Shown: positions 8,759 through 17,673, counted from the first letter of the stretch. The stretch is 64,000 bases of DNA from JABMNT01 sp048262655 (GCA_048262655.1 JBLXEY010000002.1:372001-436000), one strand, 5' to 3'. Notes: generated from the sequence alone by a model not told the origin. Translations and numbers: made by a program.

Positions 8759-9492
8759 TCAATACCCTCAAAGAAACGATCTGTGCGGAGTGCAGAGCCC
8801 CATTTCCAAAACTGCCAAGGGGCCGCGTTATCTATGGAGAAGAACAAAAACTCGGCCCGTCCAACAAGGTTTTCCAAGGGAATAAAGCCAACTGAATCAA
8901 GAAAACGGCTGTCTTGAGAATTATCCCGATTGTCGCCCATACCAAACACATGGTTCTCAGGTACCGTATAAACAGGGGTATTATCCTTGAGGGCCTGGTC
9001 ACTTTCTTCAAGAATATAGTGCTGTCTGCCGTTTGGAAGGATCTCAATATAGCGCGGAATTTCCCTCAAGTTTCCAGATTCGTCCCGCAAGACATGCACA
9101 CCCGCCCTTTTTCGTTCAACCGCTTTGCCATTAATGTTCAAAACACCATTTATGACTTGGATTGTATCACCCGGCAGCCCCACAATCCGCTTAATGTAAT
9201 CCGTAGTATTGTCCGTCGGCTTTTTGAAAACGGCAACATCACCCCGTTCTGGCACTTTCGAGAAAATTCGCCCCGGAATAAGCGGAAGGCTAAAGATCAA
9301 CGAATGTTTACTATAACCATACGAGAATTTTGAAACGAACAGATAGTCTCCAACCAGCAGCGTCGGCCGCATGGAGCCTGATGGGATATTAAAAGGTTCG
9401 TAAGCAACTGTCCGGACCGCCAAAGCAATGAGGACAGCATAAATTATGGTCTTGATCGTATCAGCAAAGTCACCGGAATCGTTATTTTTCAT
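8755..9492 (-). CDS. lepB: Signal peptidase I
   Basis: 245-residue type I signal peptidase, inner-membrane anchored with its catalytic domain in the periplasm; it cleaves signal peptides of exported proteins. Transmembrane helix at residues 13-30, catalytic Ser40 in PSGSMRPT and general-base Lys101 in YIKRIVGLPGD, and the C-terminal GDNRDNSQDSR box. I start at ATG 9492 (MKNNDSG), matching the family; the frame is open for seven more codons to a TTG at 9513, but neither site has a good ribosome-binding sequence. Stop overlaps rnc by four bases. Confidence 0.94.
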   Translation of the reverse strand: MKNNDSGDFADTIKTIIYAVLIALAVRTVAYEPFNIPSGSMRPTLLVGDYLFVSKFSYGYSKHSLIFSLPLIPGRIFSKVPERGDVAVFKKPTDNTTDYIKRIVGLPGDTIQVINGVLNINGKAVERKRAGVHVLRDESGNLREIPRYIEILPNGRQHYILEESDQALKDNTPVYTVPENHVFGMGDNRDNSQDSRFLDSVGFIPLENLVGRAEFLFFSIDNAAPWQFWKWGSALRTDRFFEGIE

Positions 9493-9588
9493 TAAACAGA
9501 CTTTTAAAAGCAAGGTGTAACGGGAAAGTGGTGAGAGTGTTACTGGTTTTGCCGTCCCCGATCAAGGGAGATTGCCCTTTGTGATCGA

Positions 9589-9993
9589 TTATGCAGGTTT
9601 GGGCTGAGCAGAAATAATCACCATCGCATGTGCCATCGGGTACTCGTCGGTTTGAGAAACGTCAACCTTGGCCTCCAGGCCATCTGGAATCAGGCTATTG
9701 AGCCTAATTAATGCGCCGCCGGTTATCTCCATATAGGGTTGCCCTGTGGGCAGGTTGCGCACAACCATATCCCGCCAGAAAACGCCTTGACGAAAACCGG
9801 TACCCAAAGCTTTTGAACAGGCTTCTTTTGCAGCGAAGCTTTGCGCATAGGAACTGGCTGGATTGCTCCGCCGTTCAGCCTTTGCCCGTTCGTAATCTGA
9901 AAACAGGCGGTCTTTAAATCGATCGCCGAATTTTTCTAAGGTTTGTTCAATACGCCTGATATCACACAGGTCCGTACCGATACCAATAATCAT
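9589..9993 (-). CDS. acpS: Holo-[acyl-carrier-protein] synthase
   Basis: 134-residue AcpS, which transfers 4'-phosphopantetheine from CoA to a serine of acyl carrier protein. Signatures: GIGTDLCDIRRIEQ at the N-terminus with the magnesium-binding Asp, and FAAKEACSKALGTG with the conserved Glu and Lys. The ATG overlaps the stop of pdxJ as ATGA, the standard pdxJ-acpS coupling. lepB follows after 96 bases. Confidence 0.95.
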   Translation of the reverse strand: MIIGIGTDLCDIRRIEQTLEKFGDRFKDRLFSDYERAKAERRSNPASSYAQSFAAKEACSKALGTGFRQGVFWRDMVVRNLPTGQPYMEITGGALIRLNSLIPDGLEAKVDVSQTDEYPMAHAMVIISAQPKPA

Positions 9994-10733
9994 GCAGATT
10001 CTCTTGCACGGGCTTTATCCATCGCGGAACGCATGCGCATCATCGCACTTTCCAGTCCTGTGAATATGGCTTCTCCGATCAGAAAATGGCCAATGTTTAA
10101 TTCCGCAATCGATGGCATGGCAGCAATCGGGCCGACCGTGTCATAGGTCAATCCGTGCCCTGCGTGGCACTCGAGCCCCAGGCTTTCGGCATGTAAAACC
10201 GCTTTCTCGATACGTTCCAACTCGCGACTTCTGGCAACTTGGCGCGAATCACAGTATGCACCGACATGCAATTCGACAACGGGAGCACCAAGTCGGGCCG
10301 CGGCATCAAGTTGCGCTATATCGGGCTCGATAAATAACGACGTTCTGATACCAGCGTCCGACAATTCATCAATATAACCTTTGAGATGGTTCGCGTTGGC
10401 AACCACATCCAAACCGCCTTCTGTGGTTTGTTCCTCGCGCTTTTCAGGTACAATACAGGCCGCATGAGGTTTATGGCGGAGCGCGATTGATAACATTTCT
10501 TCTGTCGCTGCCATCTCAAGGTTCAAAGGCACATTGATGCCATCGATCAGCCGCTCGATATCGTCATCAGAGATATGACGCCGATCCTCACGTAAATGGG
10601 CAGTAATTCCATCCGCTCCTGCCCTTTCGGCCATCTTTGCCGCACGAACCGGGTCCGGGTGGCCTCCACCGCGTGCATTTCTGATTGTCGCTACATGGTC
10701 AATATTAACGCCAAGACGCAAATAAGTATCCAT
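9990..10733 (-). CDS. pdxJ: Pyridoxine 5'-phosphate synthase
   Basis: 247-residue PdxJ, which condenses 3-amino-2-oxopropyl phosphate with deoxyxylulose 5-phosphate in DXP-dependent vitamin B6 synthesis. RLGVNIDHVATIRNARGG at the N-terminus and HLREDRRHI carry the phosphate-binding and catalytic residues; a GLECHAGHGL loop follows. Two ATGs lie six bases apart, at 10739 and 10733; AAGGA is one base from the first and seven from the second, so 10733 is the start. Upstream neighbour is a DUF2062 gene whose stop is ten bases away. Confidence 0.95.
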   Translation of the reverse strand: MDTYLRLGVNIDHVATIRNARGGGHPDPVRAAKMAERAGADGITAHLREDRRHISDDDIERLIDGINVPLNLEMAATEEMLSIALRHKPHAACIVPEKREEQTTEGGLDVVANANHLKGYIDELSDAGIRTSLFIEPDIAQLDAAARLGAPVVELHVGAYCDSRQVARSRELERIEKAVLHAESLGLECHAGHGLTYDTVGPIAAMPSIAELNIGHFLIGEAIFTGLESAMMRMRSAMDKARARESA

Positions 10734-10743
10734 TTTCATATCC

Positions 10744-11328
10744 TTACAAAGATTTGCCAATTCGACGGGCACGACGCTCAATACGACTTTGTTGATAACT
10801 TTTCACAATTCGCATTAAAGGAAAATAAAAAACTACCCATACCACAATTACAGATGGGATGCTCCCCATTAACATGGGCCATAAAACGGGACCCGCAATA
10901 TCTGCAACCGTCGAAAAATCGGCATTTAAGAGCGCCTCAAACAGCTGGCCAAATAATCTGGGAAAATCAAGCCCCAGCACGTCCAAACCTTCTTCGCCAA
11001 AGCCCATCCATGTTCCCAGATTATAAATCCATATCCAGATAAACGGAAACGTCCAAGGATTACCAACAGCAGTACCGATCGCCGATGCAAGCAGATCTGT
11101 CCGGATCATCCATGCAAAAACCGCCGCCAGGATAAAATGCAGGCCAACAAACGGCGTAAAAGACGCTGCAGCTCCGCAGGCAAAACCTCCGGCAAGGGTA
11201 TAGGGCGTTCCCGGCAAACGAGACAGGCGATGCATCAGATAGCGACCCGCTCGTTTAAAACCAGCCGCAGGCCAGAAAAAGAGCAGAACCTTGGCTGCCA
11301 TATTGAGTTTTTTGCGACGCTGAAACAT
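10744..11328 (-). CDS. DUF2062 membrane protein
   Basis: 194-residue protein of the DUF2062 family: three or four hydrophobic segments around PYTLAGGFACGAAASFTPF, LHFILAAVFAWMI and AIGTAVGNPWTFPFIW, with a basic C-terminal tail. Family function is unknown; in alphaproteobacteria it commonly sits between rsh and pdxJ, as here. The start at 11328 is uncertain because the upstream sequence offers only a weak GTAAG; a second ATG lies at 11301. Confidence 0.85.
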   Translation of the reverse strand: MFQRRKKLNMAAKVLLFFWPAAGFKRAGRYLMHRLSRLPGTPYTLAGGFACGAAASFTPFVGLHFILAAVFAWMIRTDLLASAIGTAVGNPWTFPFIWIWIYNLGTWMGFGEEGLDVLGLDFPRLFGQLFEALLNADFSTVADIAGPVLWPMLMGSIPSVIVVWVVFYFPLMRIVKSYQQSRIERRARRIGKSL

Positions 11329-11403
11329 GTGGCTTACGGATTTACCCAGATTTTGTTGATGCGCATATATATTTTCTAAAGCCGGGCCTTCACAAGCCCA
11401 AAC

Positions 11404-13566
11404 TTAACCGCGGGCTCGATCGACGGCGTGTGTCATTGAACTGGCACGGAGCGCCGCGATTACCTCCGTCAGATGCTTCACGTTTTGGACTTCCACATCA
11501 ATCAGCATCTCGTAAAAATCGCCTGAACGATTGGTAATTTTAAGGTTTGATATATTGCCGTCGTTCTTTGCAATAACCGTCGACAGATCGCCAAGTGCAC
11601 CCGGCACATTTGCGACACTAACAAAAATACGGCCGACCTGTGATTTTTGGGTGGCACCGTCACCTGATGCATCATCCCAAGAGACATCCATCCATCGCTC
11701 AGGTTGGTCATGATAGGTTCCCAGCGTTTCGCAATCAATGGTATGGATTGTAACACCGCTACCCGTTGTTACGATGCCGACGATCCGGTCCCCCGGCAAG
11801 GGGTGACAGCAGCCGGCAAGATGCATGGCCATACCGGGAATGAGGCCCTTAATGGATATGGCATCCTGTTCTTTCTTTTTCGTCTTGGTACGGGCCTTGT
11901 TGATCGGCAAGACGTTTTCCGCTTCGGGTTCGGGCTTCTTCTTGATACCCGGGTAGACGGCTTCCAAAACTTCACGAGCGCTGATGTGACCCGACCCGAC
12001 CTGTGAACAAAGATCGGCAGAGCTTGGCTGTTGGAAAATCTTGATAACGCCGGTTAACGCCTTGTCTGACAGCTCGTAGCTTTCGTCTTTGAATGCACGT
12101 TGTAACATGGAACGGCCTAATTTTTCGTATTGCTCGCGTTCTTGAATCCTGACAAAGCGGCGGATCCGCGCGCGGGCTTTACCGGAAACGACAAACCGTT
12201 CCCAAGTCGGTGATGGTGTTTGTGCTTTTGAAGTGACAATTTCCACCTGGTCACCATTTCTCAACTGGCTTCGGAGTGGCATCATGCGACCATTAATTTT
12301 GGCGCCAACGCATCGGTCCCCGACTTCGGAATGAACTGCATAAGCAAAATCGACCGGGGTGGCGCCGGTTGGCAGGTTTATAAGATCGCCACGCGGAGAA
12401 AAACAAAACACTTGATCCTGGAACATTTCCAGCTTGGTATTTTCCAGAAATTCTTCGGGCCCTGATGCGTGTTCCAGAATATCCAGGAGCTCACGCAGCC
12501 ATTTGTATTGCTTCCCATCCTGAATTGCCCCGCCTTGCTTATAGTTCCAGTGCGCGGCAACACCAGACTCTGCTATTTCATGCATTTCCTCGGTTCTGAT
12601 TTGTAGCTCAATACGTTGGCGCTCTGGTCCAAAAACACCGGTATGGATGGATCGGTAGCCGTTGGGTTTGGGTGTCGATATGTAATCCTTAAAACGCAGA
12701 GGCACGACGGGATAGGCGCTATGCGCTATACCAAGTGTTCGATAACAATCCTCAATCGATTTGATAACAACGCGGAACGCCATAATATCGGAAAGTTGTT
12801 CAAATCCGACTTCATCCTTTTGCATTTTACGCCAAATCGAATAAGGCGTTTTTTCGCGACCGCTGATTTTCGCCTCAATGCCATTGTCAGCCAACAAGAC
12901 CGTCAGTTCGGATATGACCTTTTCAACGAGGTCTTCTCCCCGCTCTCGCAAGAAATCAAGTCGCCGTGTAATTGAGCGCCGAGCTTCTGGATTGAGTTCG
13001 GCAAATGCCAAATCTTCCAATTCGGCTTTCAACCCCTGCATTCCTATTCTTTCTGCAAGCGGCGCATAGATATCCATTGTTTCTGTCGCAATGCGTCGTC
13101 GCTTCTCATCCTTCTTAATGAAATGCAGCGTTCGCATATTGTGCAGACGATCAGCCAGTTTGACGAGGAGAACCCGAATATCCTGCGACATCGCCAAAAC
13201 CAGCTTACGAAAGTTTTCAGCCTGTTTGGCCTGGTCTGACTGAAATTCAATTCGTGTTAACTTTGTCACGCCCTCTACCAAACGCGCGACTTCGTCGCCA
13301 CAAATGGCGACGATATCGTCATAAGTTGTATCGGTGTCTTCGATCGTATCGTGCAGGAGGGCCGTCATAATGGTTGCGGAATCGACCTTGTACTCAGTCA
13401 ATATTCCTGCGACTTCAATCGGGTGTGAAAAATAGGGATCGCCGGAGGCCCGCTTCTGAGACCCATGGGCCTTCATAGCAAAGACATAGGCGCGATTTAA
13501 CCCATCCTCGTTTACGTCAGGATCGTAGGCCTTAATCATATCAACAAGTTCAAATTGACGTAACAT
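11404..13566 (-). CDS. Bifunctional (p)ppGpp synthetase/hydrolase (Rsh)
   Basis: 720-residue RelA/SpoT homologue. Order of domains: HD hydrolase with His72-Asp73 in LLHDTIED, synthetase with PKPNGYRSIHTG and ELQIRTEEMHEIAE, TGS domain around NLPTGATPVDFAYAVH, and a C-terminal ACT domain. The intact HD and the synthetase residues predict that it both makes and degrades the alarmone, as for the single Rsh of most alphaproteobacteria. Start at ATG 13566 has AAGGAG five bases upstream. It follows rpoZ, the usual order, but a strong terminator lies between, so it probably has its own promoter or relies on read-through. Confidence 0.95.
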   Translation of the reverse strand: MLRQFELVDMIKAYDPDVNEDGLNRAYVFAMKAHGSQKRASGDPYFSHPIEVAGILTEYKVDSATIMTALLHDTIEDTDTTYDDIVAICGDEVARLVEGVTKLTRIEFQSDQAKQAENFRKLVLAMSQDIRVLLVKLADRLHNMRTLHFIKKDEKRRRIATETMDIYAPLAERIGMQGLKAELEDLAFAELNPEARRSITRRLDFLRERGEDLVEKVISELTVLLADNGIEAKISGREKTPYSIWRKMQKDEVGFEQLSDIMAFRVVIKSIEDCYRTLGIAHSAYPVVPLRFKDYISTPKPNGYRSIHTGVFGPERQRIELQIRTEEMHEIAESGVAAHWNYKQGGAIQDGKQYKWLRELLDILEHASGPEEFLENTKLEMFQDQVFCFSPRGDLINLPTGATPVDFAYAVHSEVGDRCVGAKINGRMMPLRSQLRNGDQVEIVTSKAQTPSPTWERFVVSGKARARIRRFVRIQEREQYEKLGRSMLQRAFKDESYELSDKALTGVIKIFQQPSSADLCSQVGSGHISAREVLEAVYPGIKKKPEPEAENVLPINKARTKTKKKEQDAISIKGLIPGMAMHLAGCCHPLPGDRIVGIVTTGSGVTIHTIDCETLGTYHDQPERWMDVSWDDASGDGATQKSQVGRIFVSVANVPGALGDLSTVIAKNDGNISNLKITNRSGDFYEMLIDVEVQNVKHLTEVIAALRASSMTHAVDRARG

Positions 13567-13624
13567 TTCAGCTCCTTAAAGCTGAGTCTACAGGGCTAGC
13601 AGGAGGTTTCAACCCGCAAAACAG

Positions 13625-13659
13625 AAACGGCGCGGGAGAATGAACTGCCCGCGCCGTTT
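13625..13659 (-). terminator. Intrinsic terminator after rpoZ
   Basis: A 12-bp GC-rich inverted repeat, arms 13625-13636 and 13648-13659 (aaacggcgcggg), with an 11-base loop. On the minus strand it is followed by TTTCTGTTTTG. It lies 24 bases beyond the rpoZ stop and before rsh. Confidence 0.75.
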
Positions 13660-13682
13660 GCAACTAAATGTGATACTGAAAG

Positions 13683-14087
13683 TTAGTCTTCGTTGTCCTC
13701 GGAAACAACAATATCTCCGAACGCATCCGGTGCCAACGTACCTTCAAGTTCAGGAGCGCTATCAATAACCATGACCGATGCGCTGTCTTGCGGATCACCA
13801 ATAGAGTGATCCTGCTGAATGGCCAGAAGATCCATCTCGTCTTCTTCAGGCTCATCCATTTCAACGTAGGTTTGAAGGCCCTTAACAACGGCCTCTTCCA
13901 ACTCTTCCAGGTTTACCGTCTCTTCAGCGATTTCACGAAGCGCAACAACTGGGTTTTTGTCGTTGTCGCGGTCAACCGTAAGTGCAGAACCGGCTGATAC
14001 ATCACGCGCACGCTGCGATGCCATCATGACCAACTCAAAACGGTTGGGAATCTTTGTTACGCAATCTTCAACGGTGACGCGGGCCAT
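13683..14087 (-). CDS. rpoZ: DNA-directed RNA polymerase omega subunit
   Basis: 134-residue omega subunit, which binds the beta' C-terminus and aids RNA polymerase assembly and ppGpp response. The conserved MARVTVEDCVTKIPNRFELV and RARDVSAG sequence occupies the N-terminus; the second half is a long acidic tail typical of alphaproteobacteria. GGAG lies six bases before ATG 14087. It neighbours rsh, as is common. Confidence 0.95.
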   Translation of the reverse strand: MARVTVEDCVTKIPNRFELVMMASQRARDVSAGSALTVDRDNDKNPVVALREIAEETVNLEELEEAVVKGLQTYVEMDEPEEDEMDLLAIQQDHSIGDPQDSASVMVIDSAPELEGTLAPDAFGDIVVSEDNED

Positions 14088-14120
14088 TGGCTAACTCCAA
14101 AAAGAGGGAAATTTGTCGAT

Positions 14121-14149
14121 GGTATATGGCGCTATATCATATAATGCAA
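14121..14149 (-). promoter_or_regulatory. Possible sigma-70 promoter of rpoZ
   Basis: Reading the minus strand, TTGCAT (14149-14144) and TATACC (14126-14121) are separated by exactly 17 bases, ending 33 bases before the rpoZ ATG. The match to consensus is moderate and unsupported by other evidence. Confidence 0.35.
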
Positions 14150-14166
14150 GGTTTTTGAGAGGCGAT

Positions 14167-14718
14167 TTAGTCCGAATTAGCTGTCCCGCGCCATTCCGTT
14201 CCATGAACGCCGTCTGCATCAGGCATTTTTTTCGCGACCTGCTCTTCCGACAGGTCTGCGACAATTGCGTTTACGTGCCGCCCACTGACTGGATCTATCC
14301 AATTCGGCGCAATGTCAGCCAATGGTAACATGACAAAGGATCGGCCATACATTCGCGGATGAGGAACCGATAAATCACTGTCTTCATTGGCCGTTATGAT
14401 GTCGTTGTCGTAGGCCAGCAAATCCAGATCAATAATTCTGGCTGCATTCTGATAGGTTCGAACACGCCCTATCCGGTTCTCAAGACCAAGGAGGACTTTT
14501 ATGATTTTTTCAGCCGGCTCCCGGGTATTAATCTGGCAAACCCCATTCACAAACCATGGCTGATCAGAAATCGGTACAGGTGCGCTTTCATACCAAGGGG
14601 AACGTTCGCAAACTTCATACCCCTGCTCTTCTAAAAGACATAGCGCAGCCCCCAACGTCGCCCGCGGCGGGCCATATGTGCGGGTTGGCAAATTGGCCCC
14701 TAGCCCGATCAAGATCAT
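14167..14718 (-). CDS. folK: 2-amino-4-hydroxy-6-hydroxymethyldihydropteridine pyrophosphokinase
   Basis: 183-residue HPPK, which pyrophosphorylates the pterin precursor of folate. GLGANLP opens the protein, RSPWYESAPV and QPWFVNGVC lie in the first half, and the signature ARIIDLDLLAYDN with the magnesium-binding DxD follows, then PHPRMYGRSFVMLPL. Length is slightly above the usual 160. The stop lies 79 bases before rpoZ in the same direction. Upstream, a doubtful 70-codon frame ends only nine bases before its ATG. Confidence 0.93.
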   Translation of the reverse strand: MILIGLGANLPTRTYGPPRATLGAALCLLEEQGYEVCERSPWYESAPVPISDQPWFVNGVCQINTREPAEKIIKVLLGLENRIGRVRTYQNAARIIDLDLLAYDNDIITANEDSDLSVPHPRMYGRSFVMLPLADIAPNWIDPVSGRHVNAIVADLSEEQVAKKMPDADGVHGTEWRGTANSD

Positions 14719-14727
14719 GTTTTTAGC

Positions 14728-14940
14728 CTAACCAATGCAATTCGGGTCAATCTGTTTGAAAGCCATACGTTTGTCGCAAGAATCTATAATAAAGAACAGT
14801 TCTTCTTCTGCGGGTTCTACTATAGCCATCCCCAAAAACACCAGATTTATTCCATCATCAGACGCCGCGTTGACGCCTTGGCCCATTGCGTCTACACCTT
14901 TTCCGTGAGAACGCCCCTTGGCAATAAATGACGTCCGCAC
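14728..14940 (-). CDS. Doubtful small ORF upstream of folK
   Basis: 70 codons beginning with GTG at 14940. The product has no family I recognise; it carries a hydrophobic middle (INLVFLGMAIVEPAEEELFF). Its stop is nine bases before the folK ATG, which would allow coupling, but ribosome-site evidence is poor and its start lies in the space that must hold the divergent UDG promoter. Could equally be non-coding folK leader. Confidence 0.25.
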   Translation of the reverse strand: MRTSFIAKGRSHGKGVDAMGQGVNAASDDGINLVFLGMAIVEPAEEELFFIIDSCDKRMAFKQIDPNCIG

Positions 14941-14960
14941 CTTGAAGAGCTAAGCTAGCC

Positions 14961-15611
14961 ATGAACCAACACACAAATTTACGGGAGCCAGAAGCGGATT
15001 GCCAACTCTGCCCCCGCTTGGTTGAATTTCGCGAACAAAACCGGCAAAAGCACCCGAGCTTCAAAAATGCACCCGTGCCCTCTTTCGGTGATATAAATGC
15101 GCAAGTCCTGATTGTCGGATTGGCGCCGGGTTTAAAAGGTGCAAACCAAACAGGTCGTCCCTTTACGGGTGACTACGCGGGAGATCTACTTTACCCGACC
15201 TTAAAAAAATTCAAGTTTGCCAATGGTAAATTCGGGGCACATGCGGACGATGGCCTAGAACTTGTGAATTGCCGCATAACGAATGCTGTTCGGTGCGTAC
15301 CACCGCAAAACAAACCGACGGGGCCCGAAGCGGCAGCATGCCGGCCTTTTCTAATTGATGAAATCAATGCCATGCCAAATCTTCGGGTTCTTCTGGCACT
15401 TGGCGGATTGGCTCACGCGGCTATTTTAACGACATTCTCCGAACGCAAGGCCGCCTTCAAATTTGGGCATGCCAAACAATACAAACTTTCAAACGGTCTC
15501 ATGCTGGCAGATAGCTATCATTGTTCTCGCTACAACACGAATACGGGGCGTCTAACTACTGAAATGTTTGAAACCGTTTTTGAAAACCTGATCCCGCTTT
15601 TAAACAGGTGA
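14961..15611 (+). CDS. Family 5 (UDGb-type) uracil-DNA glycosylase
   Basis: 216-residue glycosylase that removes uracil, and in characterised relatives hypoxanthine and other deaminated bases, from DNA. Motif A GLAPGLKGAN followed by TGRPFTGDYAG is the family 5 form, which lacks the catalytic Asp of family 1; motif B is YHCSRYNTNTGRLT. Cys15 and Cys18 (CQLCP) plus two further cysteines near NAVRCVPP and AACRPF probably hold the 4Fe-4S cluster of this family. It is divergent from folK. Start at ATG 14961 lacks a strong ribosome site. Confidence 0.9.
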   Translation: MNQHTNLREPEADCQLCPRLVEFREQNRQKHPSFKNAPVPSFGDINAQVLIVGLAPGLKGANQTGRPFTGDYAGDLLYPTLKKFKFANGKFGAHADDGLELVNCRITNAVRCVPPQNKPTGPEAAACRPFLIDEINAMPNLRVLLALGGLAHAAILTTFSERKAAFKFGHAKQYKLSNGLMLADSYHCSRYNTNTGRLTTEMFETVFENLIPLLNR

Positions 15612-15682
15612 TTGCGGTCTTTGGCTCGACAAAACAGCCTTAAATCCGATAGTCTTTGTTGCAAAAGATCAGGAGAGAACGG

Positions 15683-15880
15683 ATGGCGGCTGAGATCGTC
15701 AATTTGAACAAGTTCAAAAAACAACTTAACAAAGAAACACGCGAGCGCCAGGCGCAGATCAATCGCGTTAAATTTGGAAAGTCGAAAGCCGAAAAACGTC
15801 GCCAGGAATATGAAGCGCAGCGTGATGCGACACTGCTATCCGGTAAGAAACTAGGCGACGATACGCCAGAAAACACCTAA
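15683..15880 (+). CDS. DUF4169 small basic protein
   Basis: 65-residue, lysine/arginine/glutamine-rich, predicted all-helical protein of the DUF4169 family: EIVNLNKFKKQLNK, then RQAQINRVKFGKSKAEK. Function unknown; members are largely alphaproteobacterial. The ATG at 15683 follows AGGAGAG at seven bases, so the longer open frame from a TTG at 15656 is not the gene. It ends nine bases from the convergent DUF4170 gene. Confidence 0.85.
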   Translation: MAAEIVNLNKFKKQLNKETRERQAQINRVKFGKSKAEKRRQEYEAQRDATLLSGKKLGDDTPENT

Positions 15881-15893
15881 CCCTTTTGGTTAG
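15877..15893. terminator. Short palindrome spanning two convergent stop codons
   Basis: CTAACC at 15877-15882 pairs with GGTTAG at 15888-15893 around a CTTTT loop. The stop codons of the DUF4169 and DUF4170 genes both fall inside it. The stem is only six pairs and there is no clear T-run, so a terminator role is weak. Confidence 0.3.
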
Positions 15894-16123
15894 TGATCTT
15901 CTTCATTCCCGTCCGGGTCAAGCATCCGGTGCATATGCACAATAACATACTTTGTTGAGGCTTCATCAACATGGGCCTGGCTTGCGCCGCGCCACGCATC
16001 AAGAGCTGTTGCATAGTTCGGAAAAATACCGACGATATCCAGGGCATCCGTATCAATGAAATCAGTGCCTTGCGGATCAGCGACTTCTCCACCAAAGACC
16101 AAATGTAATAAAGGTTTATCCAT
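15890..16123 (-). CDS. DUF4170 small protein
   Basis: 77-residue protein of the DUF4170 family, recognisable from LHLVFGGEV, the IVGIFPNYATALDAWRGASQ core and YVIVHMHRMLDPD. Small soluble alpha/beta fold; function unknown. It converges on DUF4169. In related genomes it is found near kdsA/lipid A genes or DUF4169; here it stands between DUF4169 and smpB. Confidence 0.85.
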   Translation of the reverse strand: MDKPLLHLVFGGEVADPQGTDFIDTDALDIVGIFPNYATALDAWRGASQAHVDEASTKYVIVHMHRMLDPDGNEEDH

Positions 16124-16289
16124 AATTTTTCTCGCGTGATTCTCTCGTCAGTTTCTATTCTGCACAAACACTTATACTAAACATACCACATCATTGTATT
16201 CACGACGATGCTTCTACAGTTATAGGGGACTTCTCCAAAGGATGCACTCAAGATTCGCTATAACAGCGCGACAATAAACTAACGCGCCT

Positions 16290-16769
16290 TTAGCCTTTTT
16301 CGCGCAGAAGTCGAGATTTTTGCCGGTTCCAATCTTGCTTTTTGACGGCCTCTCGCTTGTCCTGTCGCCTTTTCCCTTCGCCCAAAGCCAACTGTACTTT
16401 TGCAAGCCCCCGATTATTAAAATAGATGGATAAGGGCACAAGGCTCATACCTTTTCGCTGCACAGCATCCAGCATCTTATCCAATTCACGGCGATGCAGC
16501 AGCAGTTTACGGGGTTGGCGCGGGTCATGATTAAAGGCACCCCCAACGTATTCCGGGATATGGGCATTCTGGAGGTAAAGCTCGCCGTTTTTTTCGCCAG
16601 CAAAACTTTCTCCAATACTCGCACGCCCTCCCCGCAACGATTTCACCTCCGTCCCCTTGAGCATAATTCCAGCTTCCAGGGTCTCTACGATTGTATAATC
16701 GAAGCGGGCACGCCGATTTTGGGCAACGCTGTTACCAGAGTTTTTCTTTTTTTTATTTTTACCAGCCAC
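16290..16769 (-). CDS. smpB: SsrA-binding protein
   Basis: 159-residue SmpB, which carries tmRNA to stalled ribosomes. NRRARFDYTIVETLEAGIMLKGTEVKSLR and the beta-barrel residues GELYLQNAHIPEY are family hallmarks, and the C-terminal tail GKRRQDKREAVKKQDW is the segment that enters the mRNA channel. N-terminal basic extension MAGKNKKKKN. It follows dapA after 28 bases on the same strand, a common pair. No ssrA gene seen in the window. Confidence 0.95.
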   Translation of the reverse strand: MAGKNKKKKNSGNSVAQNRRARFDYTIVETLEAGIMLKGTEVKSLRGGRASIGESFAGEKNGELYLQNAHIPEYVGGAFNHDPRQPRKLLLHRRELDKMLDAVQRKGMSLVPLSIYFNNRGLAKVQLALGEGKRRQDKREAVKKQDWNRQKSRLLREKG

Positions 16770-16797
16770 CAGTGCCGCCCCTTGTTTTGCGAGACCT

Positions 16798-17673
16798 CTA
16801 GTTCAGCAATCCCACTTGAACCATGGCATTGCGAACCGTTGCCTTGCTGTCATCCGATATTTCGACAATTGGCAAACGGGCTTCCGGACTACATTTATCT
16901 AGCAAACTGGCCGCATATTTAATTGGCCCGGGGCTCGTTTCACAAAAAATTGCATTATGAAGTGGCGTCAGACGATCCTGTAATTCCATACATGTTTTCA
17001 TGTCGCCCTGTCGCCAAGCCTTCTGCATATCCGAACACATGCGTGGTGCAATATTTGCCGTTACTGAAATGCAGCCATGCCCCCCCGCCGCCAGCAAAGG
17101 AACCGCCGTTCCGTCTTCACCGGACATAATGCAAAAATCGTCACCTATTGCTAGTCGTGTATTGATTGGACGCGCTAAATCCTGAGACGAATCCTTCGTA
17201 CCAACAATATTCGGCAGCTCAGCCAACTTAGCCATCGTCTCAACGGACATATCAATGATGCTGCGCCCAGGTATATTGTATATAATAATTGGAATATCTG
17301 TCGCATCATGGATTGCTTTATAGTGGGCATACAAACCTGCCTGAGTAGGCTTGTTATAATAGGGTGTAACCACGAGGGCGGCATCGGCACCTGCGGATTG
17401 CGCATGCTGAGCAAGCATAACCGCTTCGGCAGTCGAGTTGGAACCGGCTCCTGCGATGACAGGAACACGACCATTGGCAACCTCGATGCACATCTCCGTA
17501 ACCCGCATGTGCTCATCATGACTAAGCGTCGGAGATTCTCCGGTTGTCCCGCAAGGTACCAGCCCATCAGAACCTTCGCTGATTTGCCACTCGACAAAGG
17601 ATTTAAAGCCAGCCTCATCCACCTTTCCATTGGCAAATGGGGTAATAAGTGCGGGCATTGACCCAAAAAACAT
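16798..17673 (-). CDS. dapA: 4-hydroxy-tetrahydrodipicolinate synthase
   Basis: 291-residue DapA, the class I aldolase that condenses pyruvate with aspartate semialdehyde in lysine/diaminopimelate synthesis. GTTGESPTL carries the substrate-binding Thr pair, YYNKPTQAGLYAHY the conserved Tyr, IYNIPGRS the catalytic Tyr region and GTKDSS the Schiff-base Lys. Start at ATG 17673 (MFFGSMPALITPF) has AGGAG six bases upstream; the longer frame to 17736 is not used. Confidence 0.95.
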   Translation of the reverse strand: MFFGSMPALITPFANGKVDEAGFKSFVEWQISEGSDGLVPCGTTGESPTLSHDEHMRVTEMCIEVANGRVPVIAGAGSNSTAEAVMLAQHAQSAGADAALVVTPYYNKPTQAGLYAHYKAIHDATDIPIIIYNIPGRSIIDMSVETMAKLAELPNIVGTKDSSQDLARPINTRLAIGDDFCIMSGEDGTAVPLLAAGGHGCISVTANIAPRMCSDMQKAWRQGDMKTCMELQDRLTPLHNAIFCETSPGPIKYAASLLDKCSPEARLPIVEISDDSKATVRNAMVQVGLLN

